Origin: Nocardia flavorosea NBRC 108225
Lineage (GTDB): Bacteria > Actinomycetota > Actinomycetes > Mycobacteriales > Mycobacteriaceae
Reading direction: 5' to 3'
Assembly (NCBI RefSeq): GCF_001613385.1
Contig: NZ_BDCG01000004.1
Span: 186,001 to 250,000, forward strand
DNA: 64,000 nucleotides
The translations under genes and the position numbers were made by a program. The notes below the pieces were generated by a model. The model worked only from the letters and a program-made list of their open reading frames with translations, was not told the origin of the DNA and ran no database searches. Positions within the stretch are counted from its first letter, which is position 1. The number at the start of each line of letters is the position of its first letter. Positions 54,133 to 61,665 of this stretch are shown one piece after another.

Positions 54133-55413
54133 ATGGCTGTCCGCACCGCCGAACGCATCGCGTCGCAGGCTTCCACTACCCGCATCCGTGTTCCCCGCCC
54201 CGTCGTCCCCCCGGATCTGCGGATCTCCGATAACCCCGCCGCCGCCGTGCTGCGGTCGGCCACCACCGGGCCGGTGTTCCGTGACAAAACCGCCCGCGCC
54301 ACCGGCTTGAGCATTGCCACCGTCAACCGGCAGGTTTCCGCATTGCTCGCGGCCGGACTGTTGCGCGAGCGTGCCGACCTCACCGCCTCCGGCGCGGTGG
54401 GCCGGCCGCGCGTTCCGTTCGAGGTGGATATCGACACCTTCGGCACCCTGGGTATCCATATCGGTTCCGCGTCCACCCGGATCGTGGTCGCCGACCTGCG
54501 GGGGCGCATCCTCGGCGGCCTCACCATCGCCACTCCGCAAACCGGTCAGGAATTCGCGGTCAAAACCGTCGCGCACAGTGCGAAGTCCTTCCTGCAGCGT
54601 TGGTATCGGCGCACGCCGCTGTGGGTGGGGGTGGCGATCGGCGGCCGGGTCGACCCGAGTACCGGTGTGGTCGATCATCCGAAACTCGGCTGGCAGGAGG
54701 CGCCGGTGGGCGCGGTGTTCAGCGAGGTGCTCGGACTGCCGATTTCGGTGGCGCCCCATGTCGAGGCCATGGCCGCCGCGGAGCTGTTGTTACCCGGCGT
54801 ACAGCAGGATTCGGCCGAGGCGCCCGAACAGGCGCACGCGCACGGGAGCAGCTTGTACTTCTATGTCCGTGAAATGGTGGGTATTTCGGTAACCCTGGAC
54901 GGTCGCGTGCACACCCCGAACAACGGTCCGGGCTCGATCGCGCATCTACCGACCGGCACCGATGTCGAATGCCAGTGCGGCCGGCGCGGATGCTTGGAGG
55001 CCACCGTCAGTGATCGCGCGTTACACGCTCGCGCGGTGGGCCGCGGAATCATCCCCGCGTACAATGGAAAAGCCAGTTCGGCCATCGGCGACTTGTATCG
55101 CGCCGCGGTACGTGGCTCGGAACCGGCCCGCGAGCTGCTCGCCGAACGCGCCACCGTTCTCGGGCGGACCGTCGCCCTGGTGCGGGATATGCTCAACCCG
55201 GACCGCGTGGTACTCGGCGGGCAGGCCTTCACCACCTACCGTCCCGGTCTGGCGCATGTGGCGCGCTCGTTCAACGAGGCAACGGTTCTGCCGCCCACCG
55301 ATATCCGGGTCACCGGTTACGCGTCGAAGGTGCAGGAGTTCGCGGCCGTGGTCACTTCGCTGAGTGCCCTTTACGCCGACCCTGTCGCTGCGCTGCGCCG
55401 TATCCAGGCCTGA
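54133..55413 (+). CDS. ROK-family transcriptional regulator
   Basis: A 426-residue protein. An N-terminal winged helix (RDKTARATGLSIATVNRQVSALLAAGLLRER, ~52-82) is joined to the ROK kinase fold: GIHIGSASTRIVVADLRGRILG, WVGVAIGGRVDPSTGVV, and the zinc motif ECQCGRRGCLEA (~272-283). ROK repressors often bind sugars or sugar phosphates. In M. tuberculosis a ROK protein (Rv0485) controls a PE/PPE gene pair, and here the gene is divergent from a PE/PPE-like operon, so a similar role is likely. The ATG at 54133 has AGGAAA ahead. Confidence 0.88.
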   Translation: MAVRTAERIASQASTTRIRVPRPVVPPDLRISDNPAAAVLRSATTGPVFRDKTARATGLSIATVNRQVSALLAAGLLRERADLTASGAVGRPRVPFEVDIDTFGTLGIHIGSASTRIVVADLRGRILGGLTIATPQTGQEFAVKTVAHSAKSFLQRWYRRTPLWVGVAIGGRVDPSTGVVDHPKLGWQEAPVGAVFSEVLGLPISVAPHVEAMAAAELLLPGVQQDSAEAPEQAHAHGSSLYFYVREMVGISVTLDGRVHTPNNGPGSIAHLPTGTDVECQCGRRGCLEATVSDRALHARAVGRGIIPAYNGKASSAIGDLYRAAVRGSEPARELLAERATVLGRTVALVRDMLNPDRVVLGGQAFTTYRPGLAHVARSFNEATVLPPTDIRVTGYASKVQEFAAVVTSLSALYADPVAALRRIQA

Positions 55414-55730
55414 CAGCGTGTCCGATAACTCGTACGGGTTATCGGACACAGTTCTACTCGGGCGTCATCGGTTCACCCCGATAGGGTGTGAACCGCGGTT
55501 CCCGCGTCGTCCGGGACGGTTTCACCGGTCTTAGGCTGTAGGTCAGCGCCTCCCCGTCGGACAGACAACGCCGAAATCCGGACGGTCCGCGGTCCGGTCG
55601 GTGCTCACGGTATCCAACGCTCGGTGGCTCTGCCCGGTCTCGGGTAGGTCCGAGGTCGCGACGCCACCCTCCAGCGGGGTCCGCAAGGTGGAGGTCGAAC
55701 CGGGCGGTGCCGGAACGCAGGGCACGCACG
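55414..55730. other. convergent gap with hairpin at 55418-55448
   Basis: 317 bp with no supported gene. A 12-bp perfect stem at its left end lies right after the ROK stop. Confidence 0.45.
55418..55448. terminator. hairpin after the ROK gene
   Basis: GTGTCCGATAAC (55418-55429) pairs perfectly with 55437-55448 region (GTTATCGGACAC) around a seven- to eight-base loop, four bases after the stop. The T-run is absent. Confidence 0.6.
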
Positions 55731-57329
55731 TCAGCGCGCCGAGAACACGCCTTCCACCGCGGTGATGAAGTACGGGAAGTGGCCGGCGAATCGGTGCAGG
55801 TCCCGGTCACCTTCGAAACCACCGAACCAGTACAGGCCGGGATCGTCGTCGGCGGACGGGTCGATATCGCGGAACGTGCGCACCCAGTTGTCGGCGCGGC
55901 TCCAGACGATCATGTAGGACAGTCCGCGGGAGAACACCAGTTCCCGGTCGCCGGCGGGAATCTGTGCGCTGTTCACCTGTTCCAGGCCCTGTTGCAGTCC
56001 GCGCACCTGGCCGGTGAGCGCGCGGCCGTAGGCAGTGCGGGTGGGCAGGAAACGCTGGGCCGCGAGCAGTCCGGCACCGGCAAGTGCGATCGCGACGCCC
56101 ACCAGCGCGTGCCCGGAAAGCAGCGCCGCGGCGACGGTCACCCCGGCACCGAGCACGATCAGGGTTGCGCCGAGCCAGAGCGGTATTCGCCGGCGGGCCG
56201 GGTCGATGAACGCGCCGCGCTCGACCGCGTCGGCCAGCATCGTGCGGCGTAGCGGTTCGGTCGTGAGCCGGCCCGGGGATCCCAGATCGGCGACCGTGAC
56301 CTCGTCGGTACCCGCGGGGAACAGGGCGTCGTAGACCGCTCGTTCGTACGGCCGGAGTTGTTCGTCGACCGGGTTGACCCGGACCATCCGCCACTGGGTT
56401 TCGCCGATGCGCCCGATCCAGAGGTAGTTGCGCACCGCCAGGTCGACGACGGTGGCGGCGATATCGGTGGTATCGGCGTGCCCGTCGAGCAGCACTCCCG
56501 CCTCGCCGGGCAGGATGCCCGCGGGGGAGCTGAACTGGGTGCGGCCCTCGGCGTGGACCAGGGGCTGCATCGGTTCGGCGGCACCGATCTGCCGGCGTGC
56601 CCAGATGAGGTATCCGGCGAGCGCGGCCGATGCGGCCAGCAGCAGGGCGAAAGCGATGAGGACCGGGCCGGTGATCGCGAACGGCGAGTTGCCGGGACCG
56701 CTGATATCGGCGTTCGCCGGTACAGTGCCGGGCGGGATCTGCAGCGTCAGGTCGACCGATTCGCCCTTGCGCAGGTTCGTCTGGTCCAGGTACAGCACCC
56801 CGTCGGGTTCGATGCGCACCTGGGCGCACGGCCGCGTGTTTCCGATCGGACCCAGCAGGCATTCCACGATGCCCATTTCGAAACTCGGACTGATCAGGCT
56901 GGCGTGGATTTCGGCGATATCGACGTTGAGCACCCCGAACCAGCGGAACACCTGGCTGCCCTCGGCGTCGCTGACCGTGTTCTGCACCGAGTACCGGAAG
57001 GTCGATTCGCCGGGCCCGGCTTCGATGGTGAACAGATCATCGGACACCTGCGCGGTACCGGGACCGGTCGTTTCGATATCGGTGACCGCGAACCGGCGTT
57101 CGGAATCCTCACTGATCTGCACCCGCAGCGGCAGGGACATGGTGAATTGTTCACCGGGCGGAACGGTCACCCGCTCGTTCACTTCGAGGACGCCCTCGCG
57201 GCTGAGGGTCATGTCCAAGTTCAGAATCACACCGGCGGGTTCCTGTGCCCGGGCGGTGGGCGTGAACAGGGCGAACAATCCGGTCAGTGCGAGTAGTAGC
57301 GCCGCGGCGCCCCCCCGAAAAGTGAGCAT
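55731..57329 (-). CDS. DUF2207 domain membrane protein
   Basis: A 532-residue protein. A signal peptide (FRGGAAALLLALTGLFALFTPTARA) is followed by an extracytoplasmic beta-rich DUF2207 domain (~30-215: GVILNLDMTLSREGVLEVNERVTVPPGEQF). A membrane helix at ~222-245 and a cytoplasmic winged-helix-like part (AATVVDLAVRNYLWIG) come next, then two more helices (~385-425) and the C-terminal AYGRALTGQVRGLQQGLEQV ... YMIVWSRADNWVRTF. DUF2207 proteins are widespread with no set function. It is divergent from the zinc peptidase gene (77 bp gap). Confidence 0.88.
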   Translation of the reverse strand: MLTFRGGAAALLLALTGLFALFTPTARAQEPAGVILNLDMTLSREGVLEVNERVTVPPGEQFTMSLPLRVQISEDSERRFAVTDIETTGPGTAQVSDDLFTIEAGPGESTFRYSVQNTVSDAEGSQVFRWFGVLNVDIAEIHASLISPSFEMGIVECLLGPIGNTRPCAQVRIEPDGVLYLDQTNLRKGESVDLTLQIPPGTVPANADISGPGNSPFAITGPVLIAFALLLAASAALAGYLIWARRQIGAAEPMQPLVHAEGRTQFSSPAGILPGEAGVLLDGHADTTDIAATVVDLAVRNYLWIGRIGETQWRMVRVNPVDEQLRPYERAVYDALFPAGTDEVTVADLGSPGRLTTEPLRRTMLADAVERGAFIDPARRRIPLWLGATLIVLGAGVTVAAALLSGHALVGVAIALAGAGLLAAQRFLPTRTAYGRALTGQVRGLQQGLEQVNSAQIPAGDRELVFSRGLSYMIVWSRADNWVRTFRDIDPSADDDPGLYWFGGFEGDRDLHRFAGHFPYFITAVEGVFSAR

Positions 57330-57406
57330 GGTCCGTAACTTTAGACAGCTTGCTATCCTGCGTCAGCGGCTGTTGGCGTTCCGAGAATTCGAGAGGTACC
57401 GGGGGA

Positions 57407-58561
57407 GTGACTCGACCACCTTATGAACGTGGACCGGTTCCTCCTGGCAGACAGCCGATTCCACCACACGGGCGGCCGCCGTACGGCCCGCCGCCGGCCC
57501 GCCCGCAGCAGCCGCTACCGCATGGTATGAGGCCGGGATACCCGGCCGCACCGGGGTATCCGCCGCCGCGGCCCGGTTATCCGCCGCGGCCGTGCCCGCC
57601 GCCGCAGCGTGGTCCGGTACCGGGCTACCGGCCGATCGTCGCCCCGCCCATGCCACCGCCGGTCCCGCAGCGGCCGCCGCGTGGCCGTCCGCCTCGGCCT
57701 CGGCGCGGTGGCGGCCGGACGCTGTGGATATTGCTCGCGGTCATCGTGTTCGTGCTGGCGGCATTGGTTCGCGGGGCGCTGGATTCGGGTGGCTTGAATG
57801 TGCTCGGCCCGCAGCCCGACCGTGGTTACGACACCGGTGTGACCGGGCCGTCCGAAACCGGTACGAATCCGCTACTCATCGATACCGGGGCGACCCTCAT
57901 TCCGGCCGACTGTCCCTATACCGAGTGGTCGACCGACGAGGAAACGGCCCGCGCATTCTTCGGGAGCGCCGAGAAATGCCTGCAGGCGGCGTGGCAGCCG
58001 GTACTGGAAAACGCGGGATTGCCGTTCGAACCGCCGACCGTCGAGGTATCGGCCACCACCGAGGGGATTTCCACCCCGTGCACCGGCTCGACCAGTAATT
58101 TCGCCGCCTTCTACTGTCCGGCCAATCGCACCGTGTATATGCCGATCAGCCAGCTGCAAACCGACTACTACGGGGACAACTGGGTGGTCTATCTGTCGGT
58201 GTTCGCGCACGAGTACGGACACCACGTCCAGAACCTGTCCGGCATCCTGCTCGCGGCCAACGGTGAACGTGTCGATGTGGGTGCGCAGAGCCCCGAGGGT
58301 TTGGAACTGTCGCGGCGGGTCGAACTGCAGGCCAACTGTTTCGACGGGATGTACCTGGCGTCCTCGGCGGACGGCGGTTCGCTGACCGCCGAACAGATGG
58401 CGCAGGCGCGTATCGATGCCGACAACCGCGGTGACCGAAGCGGCGATATGCGCGATCACGGCACGCCGGAGAACGGCGGGCGCTGGTTCGGGCTCGGTGT
58501 GGAACACAATCGGACGGCGCAGTGCAACACCTTCACCGCACCGGATGATGCGGTGAGCTGA
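57407..58561 (+). CDS. neutral zinc metallopeptidase (YpfJ-like), membrane-anchored
   Basis: A 384-residue protein. The first ~100 residues are Pro/Arg-rich and cytoplasmic (GYPAAPGYPPPRPGYPPRP). A membrane helix (TLWILLAVIVFVLAALVRGAL) follows, then an extracytoplasmic peptidase domain with VYLSVFAHEYGHHVQNLSGI, where HExxH binds zinc, and VELQANCFDGMYLA, with the third ligand in ELQAN. A disulphide is likely (CTGSTSNFAAFYC). GTG 57407 has GAGGTACCGGGGGA before it. The role is probably in envelope protein turnover. Confidence 0.88.
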   Translation: MTRPPYERGPVPPGRQPIPPHGRPPYGPPPARPQQPLPHGMRPGYPAAPGYPPPRPGYPPRPCPPPQRGPVPGYRPIVAPPMPPPVPQRPPRGRPPRPRRGGGRTLWILLAVIVFVLAALVRGALDSGGLNVLGPQPDRGYDTGVTGPSETGTNPLLIDTGATLIPADCPYTEWSTDEETARAFFGSAEKCLQAAWQPVLENAGLPFEPPTVEVSATTEGISTPCTGSTSNFAAFYCPANRTVYMPISQLQTDYYGDNWVVYLSVFAHEYGHHVQNLSGILLAANGERVDVGAQSPEGLELSRRVELQANCFDGMYLASSADGGSLTAEQMAQARIDADNRGDRSGDMRDHGTPENGGRWFGLGVEHNRTAQCNTFTAPDDAVS

Positions 58562-58562
58562 A

Positions 58563-59258
58563 TCAGTCCGCGGCCGGTCCGGTGCCGCGCACCCGGTTCC
58601 GCAGGCGGGTGAGCCAGTCGGTCATCTCCGCCGGGCCCGCCTCGGGGCCGATCAATTCGGTGACGACGTGTCCGGCGCAGGCGGCGTCGAGCACCCGGCC
58701 GGCCACGGCCATCGGATCCCCCCAGGGCAGGAACGGTTTCGCCAGCAGCAGGGAGGCGATACCGTGCGCGGCCGCCCATAGTTCCAGCACCAGCGGGGTC
58801 GGGTCGCCGCGGTCGATCAACCCGTCTGCCATGGCCTCTTCGACCGTGGTCGCGAAGAAGCGGAAGGCACCACTGGTCAGCACGAGGTCCACCGCGCCGT
58901 GTGTATGGGTGGGGATAGTGGCCAGCCGGTACTGCTCCGGATGGTCGAGTGCGAATCGGACATAGGCCAGGCCGAGCCGGCGCAGGCGTAGCGGCGGCGG
59001 ATCGGCCGGGTCCACCGCGGACTGCATGGCGGTGTTCAGCGCCTCGAAAACCTCGGCCACCGCGGCCTCGATCAACCTGTCCTTATCGGCGAAATGCCGG
59101 TAGATCGACGGGGCGCTGACACCCACCATCCCCGCGACCGCGCGGATGGATACGGCGTCGACACTGCCTGTGCGTTCGAGCAGTTCGCGCGTCGCGGCGA
59201 GGATCTCCGTTCGTAAGCGGCCACCGGTTCCGCGCGGTGACCGCGGCCGTCCGGTCAT
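58563..59258 (-). CDS. TetR-family regulator coupled to MMPL exporter
   Basis: A 231-residue regulator: HTH TRELLERTGSVDAVSIRAVAGMVGVSAPSIYRHFADK (~24-60), then a TetR_C ligand domain (YVRFALDHPEQYRLATIPTHTHG). Its ATG at 59258 overlaps the stop of the upstream MMPL gene (ATGA), so it is translated with the exporter. The longer open frame upstream (to 59774) is antisense-like and not used. The palindrome at 61560-61574 is the likely binding site. Confidence 0.87.
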   Translation of the reverse strand: MTGRPRSPRGTGGRLRTEILAATRELLERTGSVDAVSIRAVAGMVGVSAPSIYRHFADKDRLIEAAVAEVFEALNTAMQSAVDPADPPPLRLRRLGLAYVRFALDHPEQYRLATIPTHTHGAVDLVLTSGAFRFFATTVEEAMADGLIDRGDPTPLVLELWAAAHGIASLLLAKPFLPWGDPMAVAGRVLDAACAGHVVTELIGPEAGPAEMTDWLTRLRNRVRGTGPAAD

Positions 59259-61537
59259 ACCCGCACCGGTGGTTCGGCGGCGGCGGGCCGCGGTTCGGTT
59301 TCCTCGCCGAGCCCGAACCGGTTGTGCAGGCGGGCCAGTGGTTTCGGGGCCCACCAGTTGAGCGGGCCCATCAGTCGCATCAGCGCCGGTACCAGCAGGG
59401 CCCGGATGATGGTGGCGTCGGCCAGCACCGTCAACGTCAAACCCAACCCCATCAGCTGGATGAACGAGACCTGCGAGGTGGCCAATGCGCCGATCACGAT
59501 GGCCATCAGCACGGCGGCGGCGGTGAAGATCCGGCCGGTGCGGGCCACCCCGATCGCGACGGACGCGGTGTTGTCCTCCGCGGCGAATTCGCTGCCGGTG
59601 CGGCCGGCACGCCGGCGCAGCCATTCCTCCCGGATCCGGGACAGCAGGAATACCTCGTAGTCCATGGACAGGCCGAAGGCCAGGCAGAACATGAGGATCG
59701 GCATGGTCGGCACCAGGTAGCCGACGGCGGTGAAGCCGAGCAGACCTTCGAGGTGGCCGTCCTGGAATATCCACACCATGGCGCCGAACGCCGCGGTCAG
59801 CGAAAGAGTGTTCAACAGCAACGCTTTCAGCGGCAAGATCACGCTGCCGGTGAACAGGAACAGCACGACGAAGGTGGTCAGAACGATGAGGAGTGCCGCC
59901 AGGGGGAGCCGGTCGGCGAGTGCGTCCAGAGAATCTTCGTTCATCGCGGCGGCGCCGGAGAACAACGGGGGTGCCGGTGCCGGTACCGCCCGGAGCTCCG
60001 TCAGTTGGTCGCCGCCGGCGGGGGAGAACGGGTCGAGAGAGGTGTTCACGGTCAGATAGGTGCCGGTGTTGTTGGCCATCCCCGGTGGGGTGGGCGCGAG
60101 CCGGTTACCGGAGACGTACACGCCCGCGCTGGAGAGCACGCCCGTGACATCGTCGACTTCGGACAATCGGGCCGCGTAGGCGCCGACTCCCTGTTCGTCC
60201 TGGTAGCCGTTCAGCACGATCGTGGTGTTGCCGCCCGGATCGGCCCGCGGGAATTCGGCGCGCACCTCGTCACCCACCTGCCTGCTGGCGGCGGTTTCCG
60301 GGAGGACGCGCTCGTCGGGGTAGCCGAATTTCACGGACAGGAACGGCGATCCCAGCGCCAGCAGCAGCGCCACGATCACCACGGATACCGGGATTGCGAA
60401 CCGCATCACCCGGAGGACCATCCGGTACCAGCCCGTCTGTTCCGGAACCATCGCGCCCAGCGGCGCCGGCTCCCGTCCGAACAAGCGCAGCAGCGGTGCG
60501 CGCAGGTCCAGGGCATTCACCCGGTGACCCAGCAGTACCAGCGCCGCCGGCAGCACGATCACCGAGGCCGCCGCCGCGGCCACCACGACCGCCACACCGG
60601 AATAGGCGAACGAACGCAGGAAGTACAGGTCGAACACCAGCATCGCCGAAAGTGACAGTGCCACGGTGAGGGCGGAGAACAGTACGGTGCGGCCCGCAGT
60701 TTGCAAGGCGCGTACGGTCGCGGCGCGGGGGTCCAGACCGCCCGCGAGCTCCTCCCGGAACCGGCTGACGATGAACAGGCTGTAGTCGATGGCCAGCGCC
60801 AGGCCGAGTGCGGTGGTGAGGTTCATCGCGTAGATGGACACATCGGTGAACAGCGTGAACAGCCGCAGAATCGCCAGGGTGGCGGCGATCGCGAACAACC
60901 CGACCAACAGCGGCAGCGACGCCGCGACCAGACTGCCGAACACCAGTATCAGCACGATCAGGGTCAGCGGGATGGCCGCGGCCTCGGCGACCGCCAGGTC
61001 GTGGGTGATCTGTTCGTTGACTTCGTGGAAGGTGGCGGCCGCGCCACCCGCCCGGACGGTGACCCCGTCGGTTGTGCCGGTCACCTGGGCGCTTATCTCA
61101 CCCGCGGCTTCCTGCATCTGCGTTTCGTCGCCGGCCAGGTGCACGGCGATCAGTCCGGAATTGCCATCGGTACTGCGCAGTGCCGCGGCCACCGCGGGCG
61201 AGGGCGCGGTCCAGTACGACTGGACGCTGGTCGTGTCCGGATGCGCGCGGATCGTATCGACGGCCGCCTGTGCCCGGGCCTGTACGGCGGGTGTATCGAC
61301 CCCTTCTGGGGAGTCGACCAGCAGGATGTAGTTGGGTGCGGCGCCTTCGAAATTATCCGTGAGCAGTTCCGTGGCCTGCGTGGATTCGGCATCGGAAGAG
61401 ACGAACCCGCCCGATTTCAGTCCCGATGCGGCGGTGGCGCCGAAAAGGCCGCACAGCAGCGCGACGGCCAATGCGCCGGCGAGTATCGCCCGCGGGTATC
61501 TCGTAACGAGTTGTGCGATTCGGATCAGCATGTGCAA
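59255..61537 (-). CDS. MMPL-family RND transporter
   Basis: A 760-residue exporter with the two-fold RND layout. TM4 motif LGLALAIDYSLFIVSRFREEL and TM10 motif AFGLSMDYEVFLLSRIREEWLRR carry the Asp-Tyr pairs. The two extracytoplasmic loops cover ~40-190 and ~395-520. The start is ATG 61537 (MHMLIRIAQLVTRYPRAILAGALAVALL). It heads a two-gene operon with the TetR gene, the same arrangement as the pair at 10400-13205, but the sequences are not close copies. Confidence 0.92.
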   Translation of the reverse strand: MHMLIRIAQLVTRYPRAILAGALAVALLCGLFGATAASGLKSGGFVSSDAESTQATELLTDNFEGAAPNYILLVDSPEGVDTPAVQARAQAAVDTIRAHPDTTSVQSYWTAPSPAVAAALRSTDGNSGLIAVHLAGDETQMQEAAGEISAQVTGTTDGVTVRAGGAAATFHEVNEQITHDLAVAEAAAIPLTLIVLILVFGSLVAASLPLLVGLFAIAATLAILRLFTLFTDVSIYAMNLTTALGLALAIDYSLFIVSRFREELAGGLDPRAATVRALQTAGRTVLFSALTVALSLSAMLVFDLYFLRSFAYSGVAVVVAAAAASVIVLPAALVLLGHRVNALDLRAPLLRLFGREPAPLGAMVPEQTGWYRMVLRVMRFAIPVSVVIVALLLALGSPFLSVKFGYPDERVLPETAASRQVGDEVRAEFPRADPGGNTTIVLNGYQDEQGVGAYAARLSEVDDVTGVLSSAGVYVSGNRLAPTPPGMANNTGTYLTVNTSLDPFSPAGGDQLTELRAVPAPAPPLFSGAAAMNEDSLDALADRLPLAALLIVLTTFVVLFLFTGSVILPLKALLLNTLSLTAAFGAMVWIFQDGHLEGLLGFTAVGYLVPTMPILMFCLAFGLSMDYEVFLLSRIREEWLRRRAGRTGSEFAAEDNTASVAIGVARTGRIFTAAAVLMAIVIGALATSQVSFIQLMGLGLTLTVLADATIIRALLVPALMRLMGPLNWWAPKPLARLHNRFGLGEETEPRPAAAEPPVRV

Positions 61538-61559
61538 GCCCCCGCCTCGTAGGTTAGTG

Positions 61560-61574
61560 GCGTTAGCGTAACGC
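61560..61574. promoter_or_regulatory. palindrome upstream of MMPL (candidate TetR operator)
   Basis: GCGTTA-GCG-TAACGC: perfect 6-bp arms around a 3-bp spacer, 22 bp before the MMPL start, embedded in GTTAGTG...GTTAAC that hints at wider symmetry. Its position would block the exporter promoter when bound. Confidence 0.55.
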
Positions 61575-61665
61575 TGTTAACACATCGATGGAAGACCCTT
61601 CCACCTGAGCGGTCGGCCGACGGGCCGAGCCCCCACCCGTCGTAGTCGCGCCCTACACTCTCCGC

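Noticed and set aside
55454..55822. 122-codon frame near the DUF2207 gene
   Set aside because: Overlaps the DUF2207 3' end in another frame; Arg/Pro-rich shadow translation.
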